Part shown: positions 1 through 9,223 of the stretch, in pieces | Position numbering within the stretch: position 1 is the stretch's first letter | Layout of the letters: every line of letters begins with the position of its first letter | Virus record (IMG/VR): IMGVR_UViG_3300009609_000001 | Span: 1-64,000 of that record | Strand: one strand, 5' to 3' | Length of the DNA stretch: 64,000 nucleotides | DNA from: a virus | Translations under genes and position numbers: made by a program | Notes under the pieces: model-generated | Told to the model about the DNA's origin: nothing | What the model saw: the letters and a program-made list of their open reading frames with translations, nothing else | Databases searched by the model: none

Positions 1-1295
1 CCGCCTCGGGCGGTGTGGGTGGCGCGGCGTCTGCCGCTGCCGGTATCGGCGGCGCGGGCGGCGCTTCTACCGCATCTGGTGGAGCCGGCGGTGCTTCGAC
101 TCATGCCTCTGCCGGAAACGGCGGCGCGGGTGGAGCGACAACTAACTCTGGTGGCGCAGGTGGTGCGACGACGATCGGGTCTGGCGGCGCGGGTGGTGCT
201 CGTGTCGGGTCTGGTGGAGCCGGTGGCGCTGCCTCGGCGGCCGCAGGCATCGGCGGAGCCGGTGGTTCGAACACGATGAACGGTGGTGCTGGTGGTGCTG
301 CGTCGCACGCCTCTGGCGGAAACGCTGGAGCCGGAGGGGCGGTAGCCAATGCCGGTGGAGCCGGTGGAGCTGCCACGGGGACAGGCGCGGCTGCTGGCGG
401 AGTCGGCGGCGCGTGGACTGCTGGCGGCGGCGCGGGCGGTACGGCTGCTGGAACTTCCGCAGCCGGCGCTGGCGGCGATGCCACGTTAACTTCAGGAGCT
501 GGCGGCGCAAAAACCGGCACCGGTGCTGCCGCTGGCGGAGCTGGTGGGTCTCTCATTATCACGGGTGGCGTCGGTGGCGCTACCGCTTCTAGCGGCGCGA
601 ATGCGGGCGGCGCTGGCGGAGCGATTACGGTCACGGCCGGAGCGGGAGGCGCTGCGTCGGCTGGGACTGGCGCAGGTGGAGCCGGTGCCGCAAATTCCTT
701 GATTGGAGGAGCCGGTGGCAACAGTGCAGGCGGCGCGGCCGGTGTTGGCGGAGCGATCGCCATCACAGGCGGTGCGTCCGGAACAGGAACGGCAGCGGCC
801 GGCGGGGCCGTCGCCATTACAGGCGGAGCGGCAAACGCAACCGACGGCGCTGGCGGATCGATCACACTCGTGGGCGGTGCTCCCAACGGCACTGGTGCGC
901 GTGGCACAGTCACGGCAACGGGCCTCATCGCCAAGTCAGCGTCGGCCGCAGCCATTACCACAACCAGAGTGCTCACGGCTGCGGACTCCGGGGGCGTTTT
1001 CAGTGTGGACAAGGGGTCGGCGTACGCCATCACTCTGCCCACGCCCGCGCAAGGCCTCCGGTTCAAGTTCTTGGTTCTCGATACGGGCGCGAACATCGTC
1101 ACCATTTCCGACGGGTCCGCTCACTTGAATGGCATCGTATCGGTCAACAGCGTCGGCACAGTCATGACCGGAACTACGCTCTCCCTCGCCTCTGGCGGTG
1201 CGCTCGGAGATTGGGTGGAGTTCGAGGGCATCGACGCCACCCACTACCTCGTAACAGGTGCCTGCCTCAACGCTGCCGACATCACAATCGCGTAA
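1..1295 (+). CDS. Gly/Ala-rich repeat protein, probable virion adhesin (5' end outside window)
   Basis: The frame is already open at base 3, so the N terminus lies to the left. About the first 300 visible residues are GGAGGA-type hexads separated by 8-14 residue A/S/T-rich segments. The composition then changes to an ordinary C-terminal domain of about 125 residues (starts near RVLTAADSGGVFSV, ends ADITIA). Such Gly-rich arrays form polyglycine-II helix lattices in some phage tail-tip adhesins, which is the basis for the role given here. The C-terminal domain could be a trimerisation or receptor-binding cap. It heads the plus-strand structural module. A stress or cell-wall protein is a less likely alternative. 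Confidence 0.7.
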   Translation, partial: ASGGVGGAASAAAGIGGAGGASTASGGAGGASTHASAGNGGAGGATTNSGGAGGATTIGSGGAGGARVGSGGAGGAASAAAGIGGAGGSNTMNGGAGGAASHASGGNAGAGGAVANAGGAGGAATGTGAAAGGVGGAWTAGGGAGGTAAGTSAAGAGGDATLTSGAGGAKTGTGAAAGGAGGSLIITGGVGGATASSGANAGGAGGAITVTAGAGGAASAGTGAGGAGAANSLIGGAGGNSAGGAAGVGGAIAITGGASGTGTAAAGGAVAITGGAANATDGAGGSITLVGGAPNGTGARGTVTATGLIAKSASAAAITTTRVLTAADSGGVFSVDKGSAYAITLPTPAQGLRFKFLVLDTGANIVTISDGSAHLNGIVSVNSVGTVMTGTTLSLASGGALGDWVEFEGIDATHYLVTGACLNAADITIA

Positions 1296-1348
1296 GCACC
1301 AGGGAAATAGCCCGTGGTCGGACACCGCGTGACGAAAGGAAAACAAAA

Positions 1349-1717
1349 ATGGCATTCCCACTCCCAGCTTCTCCTGCTGAGGCGACGATTCCTCCTCCGG
1401 AGCCATTCGACTTCACGGTTGATTCCCCGCCGATCAGCAAGCAGCAACTTGCGCAGTTGTCGGCCTATCGCGGGCGAGTGAACGACCGGGCCGTCGATCT
1501 CAACGACAAGGAGCATCAACCACGCACCTTGAAGTTCGTAACGTTCGCGGGCGCGCTCGACCTGTCCGACAAACTCTACCACGGCGTGCTGCGGTTCAAG
1601 GAAGTCACTGCCGATGCCGAGGCGGTTGCCTTCGACTTCTCGAACCTGCTTCGCGTCGATGCGCTTCGTTCTCCACCAAGCCCGATTCCGGTTCACTCCG
1701 AACCCATTGAGGAATAG
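1349..1717 (+). CDS. Hypothetical structural-module protein, 122 aa
   Basis: Starts at the ATG preceded by GAAAGGA; the frame is open further upstream but has no better start. The product has a Pro-rich N terminus (PASPAEATIPPPEP), a basic middle and no membrane segment or signal peptide. It lies 53 bases after the Gly-rich protein and 6 bases before the next gene, so it is probably co-transcribed with virion genes. Family not recognised. Confidence 0.75.
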   Translation: MAFPLPASPAEATIPPPEPFDFTVDSPPISKQQLAQLSAYRGRVNDRAVDLNDKEHQPRTLKFVTFAGALDLSDKLYHGVLRFKEVTADAEAVAFDFSNLLRVDALRSPPSPIPVHSEPIEE

Positions 1718-1723
1718 TCAGTC

Positions 1724-2116
1724 ATGGCAACTCATGTTCATAGCCGTGGATTCACTCGCGGTCTTGGGGCCGTGGTTTCCGACGAAACTCTGACAATCCA
1801 GGGGGGCGGAGAGGTTGAGCAGATTACCATCGCCGATGGCGTGACGGACCAGGAAGCCGCCTGCGGCATCGACTTCAGTCAACTGACGAGTCTATACATC
1901 CTGGCATCGGTGGCAATGACCCTGGAAACAAACTCCAGCAGCGCAGCCACGAATACCATCGTACTCAAGGCTGGTATTGCATACCGTTGGACCTCGCCCG
2001 GGAGTTACGATACCTGCAAAATCACGGCCGACGTGACCAAGATTTTCCTCACCAATGCCAGTGGCGGGTCTGGGACATTCGAGATGTATTGGGGCTATGG
2101 AGATGTGACCCCGTAA
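1724..2116 (+). CDS. Hypothetical virion protein, 130 aa
   Basis: Starts at ATG a few bases after the previous stop. The sequence looks beta-rich, with alternating T/V/I and many S/T/G residues (for example TIQGGGEVEQITIADG), as in small phage decoration or tail proteins, but no family is recognised. No cysteine cluster, membrane segment or signal peptide is seen. Confidence 0.72.
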   Translation: MATHVHSRGFTRGLGAVVSDETLTIQGGGEVEQITIADGVTDQEAACGIDFSQLTSLYILASVAMTLETNSSSAATNTIVLKAGIAYRWTSPGSYDTCKITADVTKIFLTNASGGSGTFEMYWGYGDVTP

Positions 2117-2117
2117 A

Positions 2118-2624
2118 ATGGCCAGACTGCATCGCGACCTCAAAACCATTCTGCTGGCCATCGTCGCACGCCTTCGCAACGAAATCGAGTGGTGCAACGA
2201 GTCCACTTGCTATTTCACGCTCAACCCCCGCGCCAAGCCGTCTAACACGGGAGACAGGTGGATAACCGTTTCACCTGGTGGTGGCAAGTTCGACGAAAGC
2301 CAGTTCGCCGGCGGCGGGCGCGTGCTGCTGACTGCAGACAGCAGGTTCACGGTAACGATCCATTCTCCAGTTGCGTTGGACGAGGTTGGTCACGACACCG
2401 AATTCTTAATGAACGAATCTCTGGGCGTGCTGGAAGCGATGGATGAGGTCCTGGAAATCTTCGCGGAGTTCGACCCGCTGGACCCGGATGGCAACGAAAT
2501 GCTGCGACAGCCAATCTGCCCGGACGGCTGGGAGGAACCAGAGCGTCAAAGCGAGTGGCTTGGGTCTCTGGGAGTCGTGTTCCAGATCATGTTCGATTGG
2601 GATTTGTCGGCCACGGTGCCGTAG
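2118..2624 (+). CDS. Hypothetical phage protein, possibly tail-completion type, 168 aa
   Basis: Starts one base after the previous stop. The N terminus is basic and helical (MARLHRDLKTILLAIVARLR); the rest is acidic, with a Gly-rich stretch (VSPGGGKFDESQFAGGG) and a C-terminal IMFDWDLSATVP. Small soluble proteins of this size and position are often tail terminator or completion factors. That is an inference from context, since no motif fixes the function. Confidence 0.72.
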   Translation: MARLHRDLKTILLAIVARLRNEIEWCNESTCYFTLNPRAKPSNTGDRWITVSPGGGKFDESQFAGGGRVLLTADSRFTVTIHSPVALDEVGHDTEFLMNESLGVLEAMDEVLEIFAEFDPLDPDGNEMLRQPICPDGWEEPERQSEWLGSLGVVFQIMFDWDLSATVP

Positions 2625-2632
2625 GGGGCATC

Positions 2633-4378
2633 GTGATTTCTTATGCAGGCGTGCCGCTTCTGCTTCCCGACGAAGACGGCGAGTTGGCGCGCTTCCTCGA
2701 TCACTACTTGCCCCTGGAAGATTTACGGCTGTTTGGCGAGCGTCCCGTATCCGTCGAGAGTAACCGGACGCAGAGCCGAGAAGGGTGCGGAGCAAGAACC
2801 GGGCTTGGGAGGCCGAATTATCCAGCACCTCCGCGGCTCAAGATTAACTCCCTCTATTGGCCGACCGGGGCATCTCGCTGGGCGCACGGCCTGTTTCTTT
2901 GCACTGGCGCGGCACTGCTGGAAATACTACCAACGGTTACGAGTGCATCGGGAAGCACGTCGGCGGTCCTCAAGATGTCAGACGAAGATCGGCAGTCTTT
3001 GTCTACGTCGATGCACCTACTGCCGCCGCGAAAACTTACGGCAGTTGTCGATCCAGACAACGACTCGCTCTGGCTCCTGCCATTAGTTGACGAGCGGTGG
3101 TTCTGGCAACTAAAGAATGCCGGTGATATGGAGGTTACTTCAAGCAGCACGTGGGCCAGCGTTTTCACGGCACTCGGCACGGCGATCGGGTCAACCATTG
3201 AGCATGTCGCAGCGGACGCCGATTACTTCAAACCCGACCCCACGGAGTTAACTAGGCGATATGAGAATGCGGCTGTTCTCATGGATTCCGTGGCGCATTC
3301 TGTTGGTCAGCGGATCGTTCGTGATTTGGACGGTACGGTTTACTCTCTCGATTGGACCACATCGGACGATCGACTGGGAAATAATTTGGATGGTTCATGG
3401 GGTCTGCTGGCTGGTGCGGATTTCTCCGGTACGCGTGATGGCGCTGTAACTCCGCAGTATGTACGAGTAGTGTTCCCAACTTTCATTAACCGGATGCCCG
3501 ACAAGGATCGCGGGGTGTTCTCTGTCATCCGGGAGGCTTCCTCGTATGGCTTTACGGTTTTTAAGGCCAACGCGACAAAAACCATCTTTTCCACGGCAGC
3601 AGCCAATGGCGATAGCACTCCGGACAATGAATCCGATCTAACAACACTGGCAACTCAAATTGCCAGCGATTTTTACGCATCGCTTGTGTCCCGATACGAT
3701 TATGCCTTTGCATCTATTAAGCCGTGGTTGCTTACGGGCTACGACGACCATGTTGAATGGTCGTTTGGATTTCAGCGCAAGGATTTGACCTTCGACGCCA
3801 GGACAAGGGTGCAGAGCGCTCCCTACAACTTCGGCGTGGAGGAAATGCAGCACCAGGTCTTGTCGCCGCTGCTGCCGTGTAGCGAACTACAACTTCTGCG
3901 CCTTGAATCCGACCTCTGCCGCGGCGGCAGCGCGACGGCGCGGATCGTATCCTGCGCGACTTCGTTAACACTGCCAGGCGATACCGTGACCGTGACCGAC
4001 CCGACGAAGGCGGCGTTCTGTAAAGGCTCTGCGGCGGGGTCCGGCAGCACCGGCGGCGACTCTCAGGGACAAGCCAATCTGATTTGGGGCCGGCCGTGTG
4101 GCAGTGCGTACAGGTTCGTCAACGGCGGGACTTACTACCGCTACATCGAGGGCACGCTGGCGGCCGGGCAAATCTCCACTCCCTGGAAGGTGCTGGTCGG
4201 CGCGATCACGGGTTACGACGGCGAGTTTCTCTACGGCATTCAAGCGGGAATCTCTGGCGCATCGGACTACATCACGCTGTCCGGCACGCCCTGCGGTTCG
4301 CCGATGGACGGGCTGGCGTTCGGGGCCGTGGCGCACGACTGCGGGGCGTATCGAGTCATTTGGATGTGCTGCGCGTGA
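2633..4378 (+). CDS. Large hypothetical virion structural protein, 581 aa
   Basis: The GTG at 2633 is chosen because it lies 8 bases after the previous stop and follows TAGGGGG; the frame is open upstream but would overlap the preceding gene. The product mixes aromatic, polar and charged segments and ends in a Gly/Ser-rich region (AAGSGSTGGDSQGQ) followed by a Cys-containing C-terminal domain ending WMCCA. This looks like a large baseplate, tail or fibre component. No enzymatic motif is recognised. The next gene starts three bases later. Confidence 0.78.
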   Translation: MISYAGVPLLLPDEDGELARFLDHYLPLEDLRLFGERPVSVESNRTQSREGCGARTGLGRPNYPAPPRLKINSLYWPTGASRWAHGLFLCTGAALLEILPTVTSASGSTSAVLKMSDEDRQSLSTSMHLLPPRKLTAVVDPDNDSLWLLPLVDERWFWQLKNAGDMEVTSSSTWASVFTALGTAIGSTIEHVAADADYFKPDPTELTRRYENAAVLMDSVAHSVGQRIVRDLDGTVYSLDWTTSDDRLGNNLDGSWGLLAGADFSGTRDGAVTPQYVRVVFPTFINRMPDKDRGVFSVIREASSYGFTVFKANATKTIFSTAAANGDSTPDNESDLTTLATQIASDFYASLVSRYDYAFASIKPWLLTGYDDHVEWSFGFQRKDLTFDARTRVQSAPYNFGVEEMQHQVLSPLLPCSELQLLRLESDLCRGGSATARIVSCATSLTLPGDTVTVTDPTKAAFCKGSAAGSGSTGGDSQGQANLIWGRPCGSAYRFVNGGTYYRYIEGTLAAGQISTPWKVLVGAITGYDGEFLYGIQAGISGASDYITLSGTPCGSPMDGLAFGAVAHDCGAYRVIWMCCA

Positions 4379-4381
4379 GCT

Positions 4382-5593
4382 ATGGCCGGATGCTTTAAGA
4401 CAATGCCGCCGTGCTGCCAGGAATACCCGTGCGCCTGTGTTTACTGTGATGACGAGACCGCGCCGTGCTGCCTATTGATCGAGATCGCCGGAATCAGAAA
4501 TCGTCCATATGACGTGACAAAGCCGAATGGGCTTCAGAGTTGCCATCGCTTCTGCGACCGCTGGAATGGCACATTTCAGCTCAATTACAACGGTTCGTGT
4601 GCATGGTCGAGCAGGTGTGCGTTGTACGAGAGCGGGCCGCCAAATTGCGGCGCGACTCCCGGCACATACATGGCCAACAGGGGCGATGCCGGCCCGGTGT
4701 ACGCGCAACTGGGAATCACCGAGGGCGGCGACTATCTTTTGACGGTTTACCTGGCTTCACCAGCGAGTTCAACGCCAGAACTATGCGGCCGATGGACGTA
4801 CAACTTCGGACCATATAAGCCGGATTGCATGGCGTGGAGTCAACTTGAACTTACTCGCGAAGTTCCCTGTGATGACGATTTCAGTGAAGACGCCGATTGC
4901 GATTTCACTTACGCCACGTGCAAAGTTACTTCGCAGAGCGCGGCGTGTCCGAGCTACGAGTGTGACGAAGCAGCTACGACCGCCTGCGTTCCAGTGGGCA
5001 TCGGCTGCTGCTGCGACTCGGCAGCAAGTTGGGCGGTTGATCTTGGAGACGGCGGCTGGGCGGCCGGCGACGCCTGTCTGGGCGGCTGCGAAGATGTGCA
5101 GGGAATCTATATCGTGGATTGTTGCGGCGGTGATGGCGGCTGCGAAGACGTTGGATTCACCGACTACTACGACTGCTACGAATCGACGTTTTGGGCAGAG
5201 GATTGCGCCTTCGGAACCGACAATCAGTTGCGACTAAGGATCATTGTCCACAATGGAGTAGCCGGAAACGGCATTGGCGGCACGTTCATCGGCGGGCCGG
5301 CGGCGGTCTCTGAAATTATGCATGAGGAATACTGCTGCGCGATCTACGTCGAGATCATGCTGGACATCGGCGTGTTTATCGGAGAAACCTGGATTACTCT
5401 CGGTTATTACTCTTATGCGTGCTATCGCGCAATCAACATTGAGCCTGATGGCTCTGATCTGTGCGTCGGACCTTACACCCTGACGAAAATCTACGAAGAA
5501 CACGTCGGCCTGAATGACCCTGGGCACTTCTGCGACGGGTCCACGGTGTGCATCGGCTATCTCCCCGACACAATCACAGTCCAAGGCGCATGA
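4382..5593 (+). CDS. Extremely cysteine-rich protein, 403 aa (37 Cys), probable virion surface component
   Basis: The product contains 37 cysteines (about 9%), many as pairs or triplets (PPCCQEYPCACVYC, GIGCCCDS, VDCCGGDGGC). No signal peptide is visible. Heavy cysteine loading suggests either a disulfide-stabilised surface protein matured after lysis or a multi-zinc protein. The spacing is irregular and few His residues accompany the Cys, which favours disulfides. It lies between a large structural gene and a GT9-FkbM fusion and overlaps the latter by 4 bases, so a decorated receptor-binding protein is plausible. Family not recognised. Confidence 0.8.
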   Translation: MAGCFKTMPPCCQEYPCACVYCDDETAPCCLLIEIAGIRNRPYDVTKPNGLQSCHRFCDRWNGTFQLNYNGSCAWSSRCALYESGPPNCGATPGTYMANRGDAGPVYAQLGITEGGDYLLTVYLASPASSTPELCGRWTYNFGPYKPDCMAWSQLELTREVPCDDDFSEDADCDFTYATCKVTSQSAACPSYECDEAATTACVPVGIGCCCDSAASWAVDLGDGGWAAGDACLGGCEDVQGIYIVDCCGGDGGCEDVGFTDYYDCYESTFWAEDCAFGTDNQLRLRIIVHNGVAGNGIGGTFIGGPAAVSEIMHEEYCCAIYVEIMLDIGVFIGETWITLGYYSYACYRAINIEPDGSDLCVGPYTLTKIYEEHVGLNDPGHFCDGSTVCIGYLPDTITVQGA

Positions 5594-7668
5594 GTATTTG
5601 CATTCTCACATTGATGCCGGACGGGACGCGCCGCTGTTTCAATTGCGATCAGCCGCCCATCAGCCGTGAGCTATCGGAGCAGGCCGGCGCACGCGGCATC
5701 AAGAGGATGTGCTTTGACCCGAATGCCAAGCCGAAGCCAGCGCAAGAACCAAGTACAATCCGCCGCGCGTTCAATTTCTCCGTAGCCTTGAGCAAGCACG
5801 TCGCCAGCGGAGCCAAGCAGCGCACGAAAGAAGAAATCCTAAACATCCTGGAGACGCATTGCAGTCGCTGCCAGTGGTACAAAAAAGATGGCGACAACGG
5901 CCGCTGCTCGCACGTCAAGTGCGGTTGTTCGGTGAACGGATCGCAGAAATTTCTGAACAAGCTCGCCTGGAAAAGCGAATCGTGTCCTATCGGACTCTGG
6001 GGCGATGTTCGCAAGAGTCCTCCGCCGCGCCCACAAGCTCGCGGCAACAGAGGCGCGGCCAGCCAAGCGGTATCACTTCCGGCATCCGGCGCTATCGCGC
6101 TGCGGTTCACGCACGGCCTAGGGGACGCCGTCCAGTTCGCCACGATCTTGCGATACATCCGCCGCAAGCTGCCGGCATTGCAGCTCACGCTTGGCGCGCA
6201 CCGCGGCTATCCGTCGCTGTTCCGTTGCCTATGCCACGAATCGCTGACGGGTGGAGATCAAACCGTGCAGCAGGTCACCTGGAGCGAGCCGACCGAAGCC
6301 TGGGACGATCGGCCGGCTGGCAAGATCGAGCACTGGCTGAAGCGGCAGGGCTGGGCATTCGAGCCGGACTTGATCGGCTATCACAACCCGATTACCGCCG
6401 ACGCCCTGGCCGCGGCGCGGGCGTGCATGGCGGCTGTTGGCCTGGACGAGCAAGGCTTCTGCCTGTTGCACAACAGCCCCAACACCAACCGCCGCGGCAA
6501 GATTCTCGGCGGGCAAGAGGACAGCGACGAGATGATTGTGCTGTGCAAGTTGATTGCGGTCCGTGGCCTGCGCCCCGTGGTGCTCGATTGGAAGCGCAAG
6601 GCTGGCCGGCTTGCTGAGCACGCCATGATTCTCGGCAGCGGCACGCCGTACCTGTCACCCGAAACCGTAGCCGACGCAGCGACGCTATGCGCCCTTGGCT
6701 CACTGGCGAAACTCTGCATCGGCATTGACACCGGGCCATCACATTGCTTCGTGGCCGGCGGCGCTAACACACTGGTCTACTGGAACACGAATCACCCGGT
6801 GAATTACTTTCAGCCGATGGGCAACGTGCTGCATCTGGTTCCCCAAGGGCACGCCAAGAACGTCCGTGGAGATGACCGATCCAAGGACGTTGGCTCGGCT
6901 TACTTCCACCGCAATTACCTCTACACCGAATACACGAACCTGCGGCCGGCGCTCTTGGATGCCGTGGAAGCCAAGCTGGCGAATCAACCCATCGGTCACA
7001 ATCTAGCGGCACCAACAGAACTAGTGCAGGCCGATCACGGCTTCTGGATTCGCGACGGGCTGAAGCGGGAAGATACCATCGTAGTCAAGGACGTTTACGC
7101 GGGCGACTGCTACGGCCTCAAGTCGCTGGGCTTCACCCCGGAAACGATTCTCGACATTGGCGCGCACATCGGCTGCTTCTCCCGGCTGGCGCACGAGCTT
7201 TTCCCGCAAGCCAAGATCATCGCCGTGGAAGCCAATCCGCGCAACATTCCTGCGCTACAAAAGAACGCCGGCGACTTCGCGGAGATTGTCGAGGCGGCCT
7301 GCACCTACGAGCAAGGCGAACTGTCGCTGGCAAGCACCGTTTACGCGGGCAGCCGCAACAGCGGGGGAAGCGTGCTGATTGCGGGGGACCGGCCAGCGAA
7401 GCGACTGGTGGATGTCTACGAGCCTCTGCCGGTCAAGCGGCGCGTAACGCTGGAAGAGCTTGCGGAGCGCATCGACGTGCTAAAGCTGGATTGCGAGGGA
7501 TCGGAAATCAGCGTGCTCCGAAATTGCGAACTATCGCGCGTCGGCGTGGTTGTCGCGGAGTGGCACGACGATTTGGCGTGGCAAGAATTGCTGGCTGAAA
7601 GGTTCCAGGGATGGACCTGCAAGATGGACCGCGGCAAGCACCTTGCGATATTGCGGAGGCGCGCATGA
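5590..7668 (+). CDS. GT9-type glycosyltransferase fused to FkbM-type methyltransferase, 692 aa
   Basis: The start is the ATG overlapping the previous stop (ATGA). There are three parts: an N-terminal Cys-rich segment (residues ~15-125, CSRCQWYKKDGDNGRCSH); a GT-B glycosyltransferase like family 9 ADP-heptose transferases, with GLGDAVQ near residue 180 and GIDTGPSH near 376; and a C-terminal FkbM-family SAM-dependent O-methyltransferase with DIGAHIGCF near 521 and LKLDCEGSE near 633. It likely transfers a sugar and methylates the glycan or its carrier in the cytoplasm. The sulfotransferase and a second glycosyltransferase follow with overlapping starts, making a glycan-decoration cassette. Whether the target is the virion or the host surface is not known. 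Confidence 0.85.
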   Translation: MSICILTLMPDGTRRCFNCDQPPISRELSEQAGARGIKRMCFDPNAKPKPAQEPSTIRRAFNFSVALSKHVASGAKQRTKEEILNILETHCSRCQWYKKDGDNGRCSHVKCGCSVNGSQKFLNKLAWKSESCPIGLWGDVRKSPPPRPQARGNRGAASQAVSLPASGAIALRFTHGLGDAVQFATILRYIRRKLPALQLTLGAHRGYPSLFRCLCHESLTGGDQTVQQVTWSEPTEAWDDRPAGKIEHWLKRQGWAFEPDLIGYHNPITADALAAARACMAAVGLDEQGFCLLHNSPNTNRRGKILGGQEDSDEMIVLCKLIAVRGLRPVVLDWKRKAGRLAEHAMILGSGTPYLSPETVADAATLCALGSLAKLCIGIDTGPSHCFVAGGANTLVYWNTNHPVNYFQPMGNVLHLVPQGHAKNVRGDDRSKDVGSAYFHRNYLYTEYTNLRPALLDAVEAKLANQPIGHNLAAPTELVQADHGFWIRDGLKREDTIVVKDVYAGDCYGLKSLGFTPETILDIGAHIGCFSRLAHELFPQAKIIAVEANPRNIPALQKNAGDFAEIVEAACTYEQGELSLASTVYAGSRNSGGSVLIAGDRPAKRLVDVYEPLPVKRRVTLEELAERIDVLKLDCEGSEISVLRNCELSRVGVVVAEWHDDLAWQELLAERFQGWTCKMDRGKHLAILRRRA

Positions 7669-8315
7669 GCGACCCCATCATCGTGACCGGCATCGGCCGC
7701 AGCGGGACCACGTTCACGCAGCACTTGCTCTGCCGGCACCCGCACATCTGGATTAGCGGGCAGCCGGTGATTGCGCTGTCCACGCTGAATGGCTGGCTGG
7801 ATCAGCTTGTGAGCAGCGCCGCCAGTGGTGCAGAGCAAAACGAGCGTCTGAATTACTACGTGCCGCACTTCGTTTCACAAGACCCCATAGAGATTGCGGC
7901 CGACTTCGCGGACCTGCTTTATCACCGCTGGGCACCGCAGTGGTACTATCGCCGTCGCTGGGGCATCAAATCGCCGTGGGCTTTCCTGCCGGCGGAGTGC
8001 AAACTGATCGACCGGCTCTGGCCCAATGCCGAATGGATCGTCTGCTTCCGCGATCCGCAACGAGTCTACGAAAGCCTATGCGGCACCGGGCACAGCTTCA
8101 CGCGGGAGCAAGTCCAGGCGATGCACGAGACGGCCAAGGCGTTCGCCGAAGAGCGCGGCGCGCTGACCTTGTTCGTGGACGAGTGGGATGCGGAGTCTCG
8201 CCCCGTCCACGTTGCCAATCTACTGAGGTCGCTGGGCGAAGAAATGACGCCGGAGGTGGCGGCGTTCGTCGAGCGCTGGCCGAGGATTCACGCGCGGGAG
8301 ACGCTGCCATGTTGA
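7665..8315 (+). CDS. PAPS-dependent sulfotransferase, 216 aa
   Basis: The start ATG overlaps the stop of the fusion gene. The N-terminal P-loop-like 5'-phosphosulfate-binding motif GIGRSGTTFTQ (from residue ~9) and the 3'-phosphate-binding motif IVCFRDPQRVYES (~residue 126) are the two signatures of PAPS sulfotransferases. It would move sulfate from PAPS to a hydroxyl, most likely on the glycan made by the flanking glycosyltransferases. At 216 aa it is near the short end of the family. PAPS would have to come from the host. The next start overlaps by 7 bases. Confidence 0.88.
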   Translation: MSDPIIVTGIGRSGTTFTQHLLCRHPHIWISGQPVIALSTLNGWLDQLVSSAASGAEQNERLNYYVPHFVSQDPIEIAADFADLLYHRWAPQWYYRRRWGIKSPWAFLPAECKLIDRLWPNAEWIVCFRDPQRVYESLCGTGHSFTREQVQAMHETAKAFAEERGALTLFVDEWDAESRPVHVANLLRSLGEEMTPEVAAFVERWPRIHARETLPC

Positions 8316-9223
8316 TTGCTGTTCCGCCTGGAATCGGGGACGCCTTTTGGGCGCTCACGAAGATCCCCGCCATGCTACGTGAAGCCGGCGAGAGTAAAGC
8401 CGACTTGATCGTGGCAGACAACGCGCCGCGACGTTCCAAGGAATTCCTTGAGGCGTTCGACTTTATCGGCAAGGTCGAATACAAGCCGTTGCGATTCACG
8501 CTCGGCACGCACAAGTGCGGGCGCTACAACTATTGGCCAACGCGGAGCGTGCATCCCGAATGCGCCGGTGCAATCTGGTTGATCCCGAACGAGCATTTAG
8601 AGCAAGGCTTGCGGCTCGAAACTTGGTTGACGGAATACGAAATAGATTGGCACATCCAAGAGCGGTTCTTGTGGCAGGAATCCGACTTGGACTTTGCCGC
8701 CCAGCTCAAGCAACGGCTCGGGGAATACGTCGTGTTCTACCTCGGGCCAGAAGAGGGAAACACCACAGGCGGGCACAATCGCGGCGGAATCTGGAGTATG
8801 GCCGATTGGGTTACGCTGGGCCTGGAAATCGGCAAGCCAATCGTCGTTGTCGGCGCGGAGTATGACCGCAGCTACAGCAACAAGGTTCTGGACCTGGCCC
8901 ACGCGCGCGGCTCGCACTGGCTGGACTACGTGGGGCGATGGCCGATCGGCAGGACGTTCGCCGTGGTACGCGAGGCTGCCGCGTGTATTTCTTACCAAAG
9001 CGGAATTGGCATCTTCGCGACCTACCTGCGCGTGCCAACCGCGATGTGGTGGCGCGCCTATGGGGACTCGTGCGTGCCCGGCAAGCTGGTGAGCTTTCAC
9101 GAGGATATGCGCACGGCCTGGGTGCCACCGGACATGCTCGACCGCGGGAAGTATCTCGGAATGATTTACGGCAGGTGCGAGCCGGGCACGGTGCTGAAGT
9201 GGAACCAAATCACGAGTTCCTGA
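8309..9223 (+). CDS. GT-B fold glycosyltransferase-like protein, 304 aa
   Basis: Starts at the ATG after GGGAGA, inside the end of the sulfotransferase gene. The N terminus MLIAVPPGIGDAFWAL matches the GxGD loop of GT9/GT-B transferases, and ACISYQSGIGIFATYLRVP resembles the C-terminal nucleotide-sugar site. It probably acts with the upstream fusion enzyme and sulfotransferase. It is the last plus-strand gene of the module and ends in a 14-base convergent overlap with the minus-strand gene 9210-9548. Confidence 0.78.
   Translation: MLIAVPPGIGDAFWALTKIPAMLREAGESKADLIVADNAPRRSKEFLEAFDFIGKVEYKPLRFTLGTHKCGRYNYWPTRSVHPECAGAIWLIPNEHLEQGLRLETWLTEYEIDWHIQERFLWQESDLDFAAQLKQRLGEYVVFYLGPEEGNTTGGHNRGGIWSMADWVTLGLEIGKPIVVVGAEYDRSYSNKVLDLAHARGSHWLDYVGRWPIGRTFAVVREAAACISYQSGIGIFATYLRVPTAMWWRAYGDSCVPGKLVSFHEDMRTAWVPPDMLDRGKYLGMIYGRCEPGTVLKWNQITSS

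Noticed and set aside
101-1105. 334-codon minus-strand ORF opposite the Gly-rich gene, Pro/Ala-rich.
   Set aside because: Mirror image of the GGX repeats on the plus strand; no start site, and the plus-strand frame has a convincing C-terminal domain.
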